This document shows, piece by piece, positions 24,725 to 33,666 of a stretch of 64,000 bases of DNA. How positions within the stretch are numbered: the first letter of the stretch is position 1; the number at the start of each line of letters is the position of its first letter. Position numbers and translations under genes: made by a program. Below the pieces are notes generated by a model. It saw only the letters and a list, made by a program, of their open reading frames with translations, ran no database searches and had not been told where the DNA came from. Location: assembly GCF_001721685.1 (NCBI RefSeq), contig NZ_CP012502.1:3038001-3102000 (forward strand). Reading direction: 5' to 3'. This stretch comes from Salisediminibacterium beveridgei (lineage in GTDB: Bacteria; Bacillota; Bacilli; Bacillales; Salisediminibacteriaceae).

Positions 24725-24922
24725 ATGATTTACTGGAGTTGGAGTTACAAAAAGAAGTTGATATGGAATGCCGTGCAACTGCCTGTCATCCTGTTGCTGG
24801 TGATTTGGTTACTCAGTATAGAACGATCAACGCCAACCGTCATTCTATCTTTAGCTGCTTCATCAGTTGCAGTCATTACCCTGGTCCATACCTATAGCAA
24901 ATGGAATCAGGAAGTATCCTAG
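24725..24922 (+). CDS. Small two-helix membrane protein, unknown function
   Basis: A 65-residue protein with a basic N-terminus (SYKKKL) and two hydrophobic segments (about 15-31 and 37-55). The ATG follows a strong AAGGAGG, so it is probably expressed. No family is recognised. It stands alone between an interspersed repeat and a GNAT gene, in a stretch more AT-rich than its surroundings. Confidence 0.65.
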   Translation: MIYWSWSYKKKLIWNAVQLPVILLLVIWLLSIERSTPTVILSLAASSVAVITLVHTYSKWNQEVS

Positions 24923-25015
24923 ACAGACCCAATCCATGTTACCCCACATCTGATGATTTGTTGAATACATACATAAAATAAGAAGATCGATTAAACGAAA
25001 AAGGAGACCGGGCAG

Positions 25016-25513
25016 TTGAAAATACGAGAAGTCGAAGTAACCGATACTGAAAAACTGGCCTTCCTCACTCAAAAAGTCGATGAAAGTTCACAGTATATGC
25101 TCTGGGAAGCTGGGGAAAGACAGATCAAAAATGAAAATCAATTAAAGATGATTTCAAGCATGAAAGAGGCTGGAAACTCTACTCTACTTGTTGCTGAAGA
25201 AGATGATGACCTCTTTGGGTACTTACTGGCAATTGGCGGGAAGGCAAGGCGAAATAGACATTCTGCTTACGTTGTCGTTGGTGTTTTGAAAGGGTTTAGA
25301 GGAAAAGGAATTGGAACGAAGCTATTTGAACAGTTGGAGAAGTGGGCTTTATCCAATCATATTAGCCGGTTGGAACTGACTGTCGTCACTAAGAATGAAG
25401 AAGGCTTACGTTTATATAAGAAATCAGGATTTGACATTGAAGGTACAAAAAGAAATTCCTTGAGAATAAATGGTGACTTTGTTGATGAATATTATATGTC
25501 TAAACTCTTATGA
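25016..25513 (+). CDS. GNAT-family N-acetyltransferase
   Basis: A 165-residue single-domain acetyltransferase. The acetyl-CoA loop is VLKGFRGKGIGTKLFEQL (Q/R-x-x-G-x-G form), and the C-terminal strand LTVVTKNEEGLRLYKKSGFDIEG is typical. TTG 25016 is the start, nine bases after AAGGAG. The substrate is unknown. Codon use is more AT-rich than that of neighbouring genes, which may mean recent transfer. Confidence 0.9.
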   Translation: MKIREVEVTDTEKLAFLTQKVDESSQYMLWEAGERQIKNENQLKMISSMKEAGNSTLLVAEEDDDLFGYLLAIGGKARRNRHSAYVVVGVLKGFRGKGIGTKLFEQLEKWALSNHISRLELTVVTKNEEGLRLYKKSGFDIEGTKRNSLRINGDFVDEYYMSKLL

Positions 25514-25539
25514 TTTTGCTTATTCAATTTCCAAGGAGG

Positions 25540-25640
25540 GCAGCGTTGGTGGTGACTCTGGAGGGACGAGCGAAATCCTCAGAACGCGTCCACCAAAAGC
25601 GAACCGAAAGTATTCTTTCAGAAGTATTCTTTCAAATGAA
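25540..25640. repeat. Possible further interspersed repeat
   Basis: TTGGTGG (25546-25552) and CCACCAA (25590-25596) bracket a GGAGGGACGAGCGAAATCC core, followed by a tandem AGTATTCTTTC (twice in 25609-25634). The style resembles the GC-rich Bacillaceae repeats at 14.6 and 24.5 kb read in the other direction, but direct identity is low. Otherwise 25514-25757 holds no gene. Confidence 0.4.
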
Positions 25641-25757
25641 AAGATGACTGAAAGAAAGTCCAGTGATCTTAAACCATAAAGTGCAATCCACAGGCTCTCT
25701 CCCATCCATGTCTGTTATACTGATGCTACCTATGCATTATGCCGGAAAGGAAGCCAA

Positions 25758-27164
25758 TTGACTATGGATGCCTATCAGAAAAAAATCGTAACCGCCCTCT
25801 TAATCGCCACATTTTTAGCCGCCATCGAAGTCACGGTCATCAGTACCGCCATGCCGAGCATAACCCGGGACCTCGGCGGGATGGACATGATCAGCTGGGT
25901 CTTTGCAGCTTACCTGTTAACCTACGCCGTCATGACACCGATCTTCGGGAAGCTGGCGGACCTGTTTGGAAGAAAACGGATTTTCATCGTCGGAGTCACG
26001 ATCTTTCTGATCGGTTCTGCCATGTGCGGTTTTTCCCAATCCATGGAACAGCTCATCTTTTTCCGCGGGATTCAGGGCATTGGTGCCGGTGCTTTGACAC
26101 CGATGACCTTTACCATTGTCGGCGATATTTTCAAATATGAACAGCGGGCCAAAGCCCAGGCGATTATCGGTTCCATCTGGGGCGTCGCTGGGATCTTCGG
26201 TCCGGTCGTCGGGGGATTCTTTGTCGATTTCTTAACGTGGCACTGGATCTTCTTTATCAATATCCCTTTTGGTCTCGTCGCGATGTATCTATTGGGACGA
26301 AACCTGAAAGAAAACATTGAGAAGAAAAAACGATCCATTGATTATCTCGGTGCACTTACATTCATGATCGGAACCGGGGCCCTTTTGTATGCTTTATTAT
26401 CCGGAGGCACTGAAATCCAGTGGACGGATCCGTTGATGGCTGTTCTGCTTGGTATTGCCGCAGTCTTTATTGGTCTCTTCATTCGCATTCAGCTTCGTTT
26501 CAGTGAACCGATGGTGCCACTTCATCTTTTAAAAAATAAGCATCTGTTAACGGCCAACCTGGCGAGCCTGATGCTCGGAATGATCCTGATCGGCTTAACC
26601 GCCTACTTACCTCTCTGGGTCCAGGGCGTTCTGGGTCTTGCAGCGATCTATTCCGGATTAACCTTGATTCCTATGTCTCTCGGCTGGCCGCTGGCCGCTT
26701 TTTGGAGCAGCCGCCTCCTCCAGCAATTCGGAGCCAAACCGGTCTGTATTACCGGAACCGGTTTAATCGCCCTCAGTTCACTGGCACTGACCTTCATCTC
26801 ACAAACGACACCGAACTGGGTACTGATTGTCATCATGTTCTTCAACGGGATGGGTTTCGGCTTTGCTATGACGATGTTCACCGTCATCGTGCAATCATCC
26901 GTCGGCTGGAAGAACCGCGGAGCGGCCTCATCTTCCAATGCCTTTCTGCGAACACTTGGGCAGACGCTGGGGATCACCGTTCTCGGTGCCGTGTTAAACC
27001 AATTCATTGCCGGATACGGCAATGACGAAACAGAAGCCCCGACGGCGTTGCTCGCGTCAGGGCTCTCCACGGTATTTCTCTTATTATTCGTGATGGCAAC
27101 CATCGCTTTCCTTATTACATTCCGGTTGCCGAAAGAAGAACCGGAACATGCCAGAAGCGACTGA
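25758..27164 (+). CDS. MFS multidrug exporter, DHA2 (14-helix) family
   Basis: A 468-residue transporter with about fourteen hydrophobic helices. It has the MFS motif A (GKLADLFGRKRIFI) and the antiporter motif C (GSIWGVAGIFGPVVGGFF). The TM1 segment FLAAIEVTVISTAMPSI is characteristic of EmrB/QacA-type DHA2 exporters. It would expel lipophilic drugs in exchange for protons. TTG 25758 has better spacing from AAAGGAAG than ATG 25764, so the start is uncertain by two codons. It is convergent with mqnD, only 15 bp apart. Confidence 0.92.
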   Translation: MTMDAYQKKIVTALLIATFLAAIEVTVISTAMPSITRDLGGMDMISWVFAAYLLTYAVMTPIFGKLADLFGRKRIFIVGVTIFLIGSAMCGFSQSMEQLIFFRGIQGIGAGALTPMTFTIVGDIFKYEQRAKAQAIIGSIWGVAGIFGPVVGGFFVDFLTWHWIFFINIPFGLVAMYLLGRNLKENIEKKKRSIDYLGALTFMIGTGALLYALLSGGTEIQWTDPLMAVLLGIAAVFIGLFIRIQLRFSEPMVPLHLLKNKHLLTANLASLMLGMILIGLTAYLPLWVQGVLGLAAIYSGLTLIPMSLGWPLAAFWSSRLLQQFGAKPVCITGTGLIALSSLALTFISQTTPNWVLIVIMFFNGMGFGFAMTMFTVIVQSSVGWKNRGAASSSNAFLRTLGQTLGITVLGAVLNQFIAGYGNDETEAPTALLASGLSTVFLLLFVMATIAFLITFRLPKEEPEHARSD

Positions 27165-27179
27165 TCCCGCCCCGTCTGA

Positions 27180-28019
27180 TCAGAGGCGAAGCTTGTTCAG
27201 ATCGAATGCCGGTACAAGTCCTTCTTTCGCGGCACGGCCAAGCAGGGAGTCCACTGCTTTAAAACCGATGTCACCCAGATCCAGGGAGAACTCGTTGACA
27301 TACAGATCAATGTGCTGCTTTTGCACGTCCTCGGACATTTCCTGGGCGTGGGCCATGACGTAGGCCGCTGAAGCGTCCGGGTTGTCAAAGGCGTATTTGA
27401 CTGATGCCCGGATCCAGCCGGTCCACTGCCGGGGATCCACCTGACCCCGCCGGGCAATGATGGCGCCAAGTGGAATCGGTGCTCCTGTGTCCTGTTCCCA
27501 CCAATCGCCCAGATCCTGCAGCTGATGAAGACCGTATTCAGGATACGTGAAGCGCGCCTCGTGAATCACAAGCCCCGCATCCACCTGTCCGTCCCGCACA
27601 GCGGGCATGATCTCGTGAAAGGGTAAAATCACAATCTTCCCCACACCCTCAGGCAGCTTTTGGGAAAGCCAGAGCCGAAACAGCATATACGCTGTGGAAC
27701 GGTCACTCGGCACCGCCACCGTCTTCCCCTTCAAAAACGAAGCATCCTCCGTTTCATCCCGGGTCAACACAAGCGGGCCAACACCTCTTCCAAGCGCTCC
27801 CCCGCAAGGGATCAACTGATAATCATCCACTACATAAGGGAGTGCTGCAAAAGAAATCTTCATAATCTCCGGACCCGTTCTGTCCTGCGCCCAGTAGTTT
27901 GTCTTGTCAATGTCCGCATACGTTACATCCATGTCAGGTGCCCCTGCAATCAGTCCGTGGGTCAATGCGTGAAAAATAAACGTATCGTTTGGACACGGTG
28001 AAAAAGCGATCTGTTGCAT
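27180..28019 (-). CDS. mqnD: 1,4-dihydroxy-6-naphthoate synthase (futalosine pathway)
   Basis: A 279-residue periplasmic-binding-fold enzyme. The N-terminus IAFSPCPNDTFIFHALTHG is the MqnD signature, with ISFAALPYVVDDYQLIPCGGALGRGVGP following. It turns cyclic dehypoxanthine futalosine into dihydroxynaphthoate on the alternative menaquinone route. The ATG is two bases after the mqnB stop. B. subtilis uses the Men pathway, but some alkaliphilic Bacillaceae use futalosine, so this pair is a taxonomic hint. The other mqn genes are not in the window. Confidence 0.95.
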   Translation of the reverse strand: MQQIAFSPCPNDTFIFHALTHGLIAGAPDMDVTYADIDKTNYWAQDRTGPEIMKISFAALPYVVDDYQLIPCGGALGRGVGPLVLTRDETEDASFLKGKTVAVPSDRSTAYMLFRLWLSQKLPEGVGKIVILPFHEIMPAVRDGQVDAGLVIHEARFTYPEYGLHQLQDLGDWWEQDTGAPIPLGAIIARRGQVDPRQWTGWIRASVKYAFDNPDASAAYVMAHAQEMSEDVQKQHIDLYVNEFSLDLGDIGFKAVDSLLGRAAKEGLVPAFDLNKLRL

Positions 28020-28021
28020 GA

Positions 28022-28660
28022 TTATGTCATCTCCTTTAAGTGTGCTGCGACGGTTGTCAAAGCGGCAAGTGCATCATCCAGACGCCACTCATCCCGCTTC
28101 CGTGGACCGACAGGATTTGAAATCGCACGGATTTCAATGGAAGGAAGCCCTGCGGCCTCAGCTGCCGATAACACTGCAAAACCTTCCATCCCTTCGGCAA
28201 AGACATCCGGAACGCGTTGGATCGTCTCGTCCAGACGTGCTTTTGTCCCTGTCACCATCGATTGAGTGACAATGATACCTGTATGGTGGTCCATAGAGAG
28301 TGATTCATCGATTTGACGAAATAACGCCACATCTGCATCCCGCTTCGAAACGGTAAACCCGAGAGTTTCAATGCGCTCAAATGAACCGTCTGCCTGTTCA
28401 AAACCGAGATCCGCCTGCACGGATGCTGAGCCGAGAACCACTTCCCCTATCTTCGCTTTGCCGGGAATGCCTCCTGCGACACCGAGATTCAATACCGCAT
28501 CATAGCCAGACTCTTCTGAGAGCTCCATCGTTGTCCGGATCGCTGCTTGAACGGGACCAACGCCACAAAGAGCCGTATGAAACCGGGGGTCACCGTTCAA
28601 TCCAAGCCTGACAGCCTCCAGTTCTTTTTCTACTGATGTGACAATCAAAATCTTCTTCAT
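28022..28660 (-). CDS. mqnB: Futalosine hydrolase
   Basis: A 212-residue nucleoside phosphorylase-fold protein. Motifs ILIVTSVEKELEAV, CGVGPVQAAIRT, LGVAGGIPGKAKIGEVV and AEGMEGFAVLSAAEAAGLPSIEIRAISN match futalosine hydrolase (MqnB). It splits futalosine into hypoxanthine and dehypoxanthine futalosine in the cytoplasm. It sits directly upstream of mqnD with a 2-bp gap, which confirms the assignment. It is 12 bp downstream of a DUF3784 gene and may share that transcript. Confidence 0.94.
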   Translation of the reverse strand: MKKILIVTSVEKELEAVRLGLNGDPRFHTALCGVGPVQAAIRTTMELSEESGYDAVLNLGVAGGIPGKAKIGEVVLGSASVQADLGFEQADGSFERIETLGFTVSKRDADVALFRQIDESLSMDHHTGIIVTQSMVTGTKARLDETIQRVPDVFAEGMEGFAVLSAAEAAGLPSIEIRAISNPVGPRKRDEWRLDDALAALTTVAAHLKEMT

Positions 28661-28672
28661 CCTTTGCCTCCA

Positions 28673-29398
28673 TTACCGGGAAATCCGTTCCCTCAGTGCG
28701 TCATACCAGTCTTCTGTCACAGCCGTGTCTTCATGATTCAACCAGACAATCTCATCTTCCAGTTCAATACGTAAAAACGGTGCCTCAGACAAGTCTAAAA
28801 ACAGCAGCACCGGGCCGTCTTGATCAAGGCGGAACCGGCCCTTCAAATTCCCTGCAATCGATAAGCCATTGGTCCGAAGGGTAATTTCCTGCATCCCGTC
28901 TTCAAGCGTGACCTTCTGGATATCTGCATACCCCCATTGGTCACCATACAATCCGGTAATTTCAAAACCTTCTTCACCCGTCTGGAGCTCGTGACCGGAC
29001 AAACCTGCCACAGCTGCGAATCCAAGAACACCGAGTGTGAAGACAACCGTCACGTGCATCACGATCTTGTTTCGCTTTCTTGTACGCTCGGGTTCTCTGG
29101 CAATACCCCGGTAAGCTGTCCCAAAAAGAACGAGGACAAACAGCAGCCACGAGAACAGGTTGATGTTCATGAATCCGGACAGTCCTGCCAGAAAACCAAA
29201 AAGGAGCACGGCGCCTGAAACGATCAGACCGCGCCCCGTTACTGTCATATAGCCGGCATCCAACATGGCCTGTTGCTCCTCCTTATCCCTTGAGGAAAAG
29301 CCGGAGACAAAACTGTACCTTTTCTTATACAAGATCAGATACCCAAACAAAAACATCAAGCCCGCAATCAACAGCGAGATGATCTGATACATTACCAT
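28673..29398 (-). CDS. DUF3784-type membrane protein
   Basis: A 241-residue protein. The N-terminal half has four hydrophobic helices (about 5-22, 55-75, 78-95, 112-130) and reads GYLILYKKRYSFVSGFSSRDKEEQ, as in DUF3784 proteins. The C-terminal half (about 140-241) is soluble and beta-rich, perhaps a small PH-like domain. Function is unknown. Its start overlaps the stop of the upstream WYL regulator by 7 bp, so the two are coupled, and mqnB follows closely. Confidence 0.7.
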   Translation of the reverse strand: MVMYQIISLLIAGLMFLFGYLILYKKRYSFVSGFSSRDKEEQQAMLDAGYMTVTGRGLIVSGAVLLFGFLAGLSGFMNINLFSWLLFVLVLFGTAYRGIAREPERTRKRNKIVMHVTVVFTLGVLGFAAVAGLSGHELQTGEEGFEITGLYGDQWGYADIQKVTLEDGMQEITLRTNGLSIAGNLKGRFRLDQDGPVLLFLDLSEAPFLRIELEDEIVWLNHEDTAVTEDWYDALRERISR

Positions 29399-30378
29399 AA
29401 TTTTTCCTCATCTCCCTGATACATCCGGAACATCCGGCTGTATTCATCCGCCAGTTCCCTGCGAAGGGACACGGGTGAGAGTACTTCCGCATCCGGACCG
29501 AATGAACGGACCCAGCGAAGGAATTCCTGCCGGCTTCCGACGGTTACTTTCAGTGTCAATGTCCCGTCTTCTTCATTGAATTTCTTTGTCTCCACGTAGA
29601 ACTCTTCCTCGTCCACATACTTTGCTGCTTCCGGTGAGAAACGAACCACGATTTCAAAAGGATCTTCCTCCTCCATGATCGACCAGCGCTGTTTCAAAAA
29701 CGTATCGATGGAGAATGCTTTCGGGATGGCGAACCCGACATCCGTCACCTTTGCCTCCTCAAACCGGTTCAGTCGGAATACCCGGATGCCTTGACGCATC
29801 CTGCAGTAGGCGACGAGATACAGATGCCCTTCCCGTGGCACGAGATAATACGGTTCGAGGCGCCGTTCGGACCATTCCGAGCGGTGCATCGCATAGTACC
29901 GGACGTCCACGCACAGGTTCTCACTCATCGCTTGAATCAGGGCGGGCATGATCCGTGCCTGCACCGCGTCTTCCGTTCTTGCATGCAGACGGATCCGCTC
30001 GGCGATGGCCGGATTCGGCGTTTCACCGGTGGCCATACGCATCACTTTTTCCAACCCCGTCCGGTAGGAACGGTGAAACGGATGCTCCTTTGACGTAATC
30101 CCCGTAGAGAGCAGCGGATACAACGTCAAGGAAAGCCACTCATCCTTTGTGAGTTTGCTTTTCACCTGCATGTTCGGAATCAAAAGCCGGTAGCCTTCCC
30201 TGCCCTGGGCCTGAATTTCATGACCCTGCGTCTGGAGAAATTGAATATCCCGGTAGATCGTCCGCTTCGTCGTCTGACAATGATCCGCGAGGTCGTTCGC
30301 TGTCACCGTGTCGTGGTTTGACAAGTGGTGCATGATGTAAAAGAGTCGCTCGGACTTATTGAACGTGGCTTCTGTCAT
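29392..30378 (-). CDS. YafY-type HTH/WYL-domain transcriptional regulator
   Basis: A 328-residue regulator with an N-terminal DeoR-like HTH (about 10-65: NHDTVTANDLADHCQTTKRTIYRDIQFLQTQGHEI) and a WYL domain (about 150-230: VRYYAMHRSEWSERRLEPYYLVPREGHLYLVAYC), then a WCX-like tail. WYL proteins bind nucleic-acid or nucleotide ligands and control stress or defence genes. It overlaps the DUF3784 gene, so that is its most likely partner. No defence genes are adjacent. Confidence 0.9.
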   Translation of the reverse strand: MTEATFNKSERLFYIMHHLSNHDTVTANDLADHCQTTKRTIYRDIQFLQTQGHEIQAQGREGYRLLIPNMQVKSKLTKDEWLSLTLYPLLSTGITSKEHPFHRSYRTGLEKVMRMATGETPNPAIAERIRLHARTEDAVQARIMPALIQAMSENLCVDVRYYAMHRSEWSERRLEPYYLVPREGHLYLVAYCRMRQGIRVFRLNRFEEAKVTDVGFAIPKAFSIDTFLKQRWSIMEEEDPFEIVVRFSPEAAKYVDEEEFYVETKKFNEEDGTLTLKVTVGSRQEFLRWVRSFGPDAEVLSPVSLRRELADEYSRMFRMYQGDEEKLW

Positions 30379-30458
30379 CGTACATATCCCCTTTTCCGTT
30401 CATTCGTCTGCCGACTCCATTTTACCACAATCATACAGATTACCGGGTTTGAATTTCT

Positions 30459-30809
30459 CTAGGCAAACAATACCAGTCCGAAAAAGATTCCGTAAGACGC
30501 CACAATCGCAGCGATGCTGACCCGGAGGATCAACCGGACCGTTTTCGGCTGCAGTGGACCCTGGTATTTCGCCATCCAGCCGCTTTTTTTCTGTTTATTG
30601 CGGTAGAGGACTGTGACAAGTCCAAGCACGCCTAACGCCTGTAAGAGGAAAAACCATGTCCGAAGCATTTCACTATCTCCGAAGACGGCGTCTGTGCCTC
30701 CGAAGAAATCAATGATCAATGAATTAATAATGGAATACCCGACCAGCGCAAAAAATAAGATGAAAATGATTCTGATGACCTCAAAGATAAACGTTACTGT
30801 ATCCTTCAC
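30459..30809 (-). CDS. Small membrane protein of the ytr-like operon
   Basis: A 116-residue protein with three hydrophobic segments (about 8-30, 47-63, 88-114). No family is recognised. The start overlaps the stop of the upstream gene by 4 bp (ATGA type), and it is last of five overlapping genes led by a GntR regulator, so it is probably an accessory part of that ABC transporter. Confidence 0.7.
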   Translation of the reverse strand: MKDTVTFIFEVIRIIFILFFALVGYSIINSLIIDFFGGTDAVFGDSEMLRTWFFLLQALGVLGLVTVLYRNKQKKSGWMAKYQGPLQPKTVRLILRVSIAAIVASYGIFFGLVLFA

Positions 30810-31540
30810 TGTTCTTCCTGCCTTTCGATGCGGGTGATCTCGTTATATCCTGAGAGCACAACTCTGTCCGGCGCCTGGATCCACAAGATTGGTTTTGCCG
30901 AGGATGCTGTTAAGCCTCCTCCACTGAACATGCCATAATCGGCAGCTTCTGTTGTAAACTGCTTCACAGCAAACATCGGCTCGATGGATGACATTTCCAA
31001 AGGCCGGTCTTCAAACACGGTCCAGAGGCTGTTCGTTACCAGTTCAAGGGATCCTTCTGGAAGCAAATCCGTGACCACCCGTTCATTAAACTCACTATGA
31101 GGATACACGAAGATGACCGAGATGTCATCTCCATAATCGGGATCAATGTCCAAAACGACATGGGTCTGCGGGGCATAATCCGTACCGTTCCTGATTTCAA
31201 GCTCTTCTGAAAACGCACTCCGCGCAAAGGTCCCCTCCATCGTCCTGTATTCATTTAGAAGACGTTCCCTGTCACCTGCCTCAATCAGGGACAACGCCTC
31301 TTCTTCATGCGCTTCGATCATGCCGCTTTCAGACACCTGACGTTCCAAGGCTTTGTCACTTTCCAACGTAAGGGCAAACGGCACTGTCATTGCCAATGCG
31401 ATCAGGAAAACACCGAACGTTTTAAGTGGCAGATTTTTCGATATCTTCATAAGCTTTACGAAGACCGATTTATAGATCAAATAAATTGCCAGACCAATGA
31501 CCAGAAATATCAGCAGCTGGTAAAGAACGATTGTCGTCAT
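30806..31540 (-). CDS. Membrane-anchored extracytoplasmic protein of the ytr-like operon
   Basis: A 244-residue protein with two N-terminal helices (about 5-28, 40-58) and a soluble domain of about 180 residues, presumably outside the membrane. No family is recognised. Overlaps of 4 bp on both sides place it firmly in the operon. In B. subtilis the ytr locus also encodes membrane partners, but sequence similarity is not evident by eye. Confidence 0.65.
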   Translation of the reverse strand: MTTIVLYQLLIFLVIGLAIYLIYKSVFVKLMKISKNLPLKTFGVFLIALAMTVPFALTLESDKALERQVSESGMIEAHEEEALSLIEAGDRERLLNEYRTMEGTFARSAFSEELEIRNGTDYAPQTHVVLDIDPDYGDDISVIFVYPHSEFNERVVTDLLPEGSLELVTNSLWTVFEDRPLEMSSIEPMFAVKQFTTEAADYGMFSGGGLTASSAKPILWIQAPDRVVLSGYNEITRIERQEEQ

Positions 31541-32241
31541 CGAATCACCTCCATTCTTCGAAGTAACAGGAATCCGGCTCCATAGGATAACAGAAACACT
31601 GCCAGCACTTTCAATAGAAAGGTCGGCAGAAACGTTTCCTCAGTAAACCAGAGAAAAAAGGCGCCTGTCAGTTCATTCACCGGCGTGAAGATCAGAATGG
31701 CAATGGCCGCAACCGTTCCGATTCTGACAAAGACATGCTGCTGGAAAAGCATCCAGATCAGATAGGCAATGCCCCCCACCAAAAGCAGGTAAAACCATGT
31801 GGCCGCAAGACCGATGACGTAATCACCCAGGGACAAATTCGTAACGAGTACCGTTCCTTCAGTCTGTAAAATGAGTCGCGTCACAAGTGCGTGCGGGAAC
31901 ATGAGCAGCATGGCAGTCAATGCACCTAATCCGCTGTAAACCAAAAGCATGATGCCGTTTGCCGTGGCTTCCGTATCTCTAGTTGCCGGAAAACTGAAGA
32001 GATTCTTCTGTTCCCGCTTCAGGGTCATACCACCGCTGACGACCATCATCCAAATCAAGGAGAAAATGAAAATTAGACTTGGCGTATATTGTTCAAACCG
32101 ATATTCAAATAGACCCGTTCCTCCAAAATGACCGGACGTCGCATTCAGAGAAAAGATAAATCCCAACCCCTGCAAAAACATCAGCTGCCAGAGGACATAA
32201 CCGCTCGAAGCCAGTTTCAGTTTCACGAGATGTAAGGTCAT
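31537..32241 (-). CDS. Putative ABC transporter permease subunit
   Basis: A 234-residue membrane protein with about six hydrophobic segments, directly downstream of the ABC ATPase. ATG 32241, 7 bp after the ATPase stop at 32249, is preferred to the TTG 32277 or ATG 32274 that would overlap the ATPase by up to 29 bp. It would form the channel that the ATPase drives; the substrate is unknown. It fits the place of YtrC/YtrD in B. subtilis. Confidence 0.7.
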   Translation of the reverse strand: MTLHLVKLKLASSGYVLWQLMFLQGLGFIFSLNATSGHFGGTGLFEYRFEQYTPSLIFIFSLIWMMVVSGGMTLKREQKNLFSFPATRDTEATANGIMLLVYSGLGALTAMLLMFPHALVTRLILQTEGTVLVTNLSLGDYVIGLAATWFYLLLVGGIAYLIWMLFQQHVFVRIGTVAAIAILIFTPVNELTGAFFLWFTEETFLPTFLLKVLAVFLLSYGAGFLLLRRMEVIR

Positions 32242-32248
32242 CTCGCCT

Positions 32249-33151
32249 CTACTCACGCTTTCCGTAGACATCATCAACCACTCCCTTCCGGCTTTTCGTC
32301 AGCGCACGGCAGACTTCCGTCGCTGACACATGCCCGACCTTCAGGCCTCTGTCTACCATGGGTTCCGGGATGGTTCTCAAATCCCGTTTCAAAACGGCAC
32401 GCTTCAGATTCGGTCCTACCGCCTCTTCACTCAGGACGGTTGAATCCGCTGTGGCTTCGTCCACTTCCACTGCCGGACCCGTAAAGGAAAAACTGTATTC
32501 CTCCAGATCCGGAATCGTTTCATGAAGAAAAATCGAACCGTTCTCAATCAGAATCACGGCTTCCAACAGGTCTTCCAGTTCTTCAATATGGTGACTCGAG
32601 ACAAGCATGATCCTGGGTTCATCCAGATAGTCCTTTAAGAGCGCCCGGTAAAAATCCCGTCTCGTTTCCTCATCCATTCCTGTCGTTGGTTCATCAAAGA
32701 GCGTTATCGGTGTTCGTGCCGCCAGGCCGAAAATCGCATTGAACAGACTTTTCTTTCCCTTTGATAACGCGTCATGTTTCGCTTTCGGATCAAATTCGAA
32801 AAAAGCAAAAAGACCTTCCGCAATTTCCTCATTCCAGTTCGGGTACATCGAAGCGCCAAACGACAGGATCGTTCCCAGATCAAGCCCCTCGGGAAAGGTC
32901 ATGCCATCGTCAATCAGTGAAACGTTTGTTGCTGTTGCTATGTTATTAAACGGCATCTCGCCATTTACCATCAACGTCCCTTTCGACGGCTTCAGAAAGC
33001 CTGCGATCATATGTAATAAAGTTGTCTTTCCTGCACCGTTACGTCCGACGAGCCCGGTAATGGACGGGCCTTCAAGTAACAGGTTCGTATTTTTGATCGC
33101 GACCTGTTGTTTACCAAAGCGCTTATAGACCTGGTCCAGTTCAATCTTCAT
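32249..33151 (-). CDS. ABC transporter ATP-binding protein (YtrB-like)
   Basis: A 300-residue ATPase. Walker A is GRNGAGKTTLL, the signature region is ALSKGKKSLFN, and Walker B is ITLFDEPTTGMDEETR; the signature is the LSKGKK variant seen in YtrB/EcsA-type proteins. A C-terminal extension of about 90 residues follows the nucleotide-binding domain. It overlaps the GntR gene by 11 bp. It should power the membrane proteins encoded next. In B. subtilis YtrB belongs to a cell-wall-antibiotic responsive system. Confidence 0.92.
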   Translation of the reverse strand: MKIELDQVYKRFGKQQVAIKNTNLLLEGPSITGLVGRNGAGKTTLLHMIAGFLKPSKGTLMVNGEMPFNNIATATNVSLIDDGMTFPEGLDLGTILSFGASMYPNWNEEIAEGLFAFFEFDPKAKHDALSKGKKSLFNAIFGLAARTPITLFDEPTTGMDEETRRDFYRALLKDYLDEPRIMLVSSHHIEELEDLLEAVILIENGSIFLHETIPDLEEYSFSFTGPAVEVDEATADSTVLSEEAVGPNLKRAVLKRDLRTIPEPMVDRGLKVGHVSATEVCRALTKSRKGVVDDVYGKRE

Positions 33152-33524
33152 CGCCTGATTCCTCCTTTTGCATCTGCCGGATCAATGCCAGCATCTCGTC
33201 TTCGGTCATCTTGACATGCTTTGCTTCCTGCACATAGGTCCTGGCAAGCGTTCTGACTTTCGTCGCCCGCCGTTTTTGACGGATGACGTCTTCCGCTCCT
33301 CCAACCACAAACATCCCGAGACCCCGTTTCTTATAAAGAATGCCTTCATCCGCCAGAATGGATAACCCTTTGGCTGCAGTAGCAGGATTAATGGTGTACA
33401 TGTCTGCCAGCTGATACTGGGAATAGACCTTGTCCCCGTCCCTGAAATGACCGTTCAGTATTTCAGTCTCCAGCCACTCCGCCAGCTGCCTGTAAATCGG
33501 TTTTGTATCATCCGGTTGAAACAT
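33141..33524 (-). CDS. GntR-family repressor, YtrA subfamily
   Basis: A 127-residue regulator with an N-terminal winged HTH (about 8-75: PIYRQLAEWLETEILNG, YSQYQLADMYTINPATAAKGLSILADEG) and only a short helical tail, which is the YtrA type. It leads the operon of ABC ATPase and membrane proteins. The promoter and an inverted repeat upstream indicate autoregulation. YtrA in B. subtilis is released by antibiotics that bind lipid II. Confidence 0.92.
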   Translation of the reverse strand: MFQPDDTKPIYRQLAEWLETEILNGHFRDGDKVYSQYQLADMYTINPATAAKGLSILADEGILYKKRGLGMFVVGGAEDVIRQKRRATKVRTLARTYVQEAKHVKMTEDEMLALIRQMQKEESGDED

Positions 33525-33543
33525 CGCTTCACCACCCTGACCC

Positions 33544-33600
33544 AGTGCATTACTGGAGTAATGTACTAACGATATTATCTTATTCCCTTAATTTTGTCAA
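33544..33600 (-). promoter_or_regulatory. Promoter and YtrA-type operator of the ytr-like operon
   Basis: On the minus strand TTGACA (33595-33600), a 17-nt spacer and TAATAT (33572-33577) make a near-consensus promoter. Just downstream the inverted repeat AGTGCATTACT (33544-33554), GG, AGTAATGTACT (33557-33567) covers the start region, so the GntR protein would block initiation. One base differs between the arms. Confidence 0.85.
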
Positions 33601-33666
33601 TAAGCCGTTATGGACGACTTTGCCTCCCATTATCCGGTATACTGAATGCAGAAAGGGGATGAACTG

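Noticed and set aside
25470..25705. Two overlapping ORFs on opposite strands after the GNAT gene
   Set aside because: No ribosome binding sites or family motifs; the stretch looks like a degenerate interspersed repeat.
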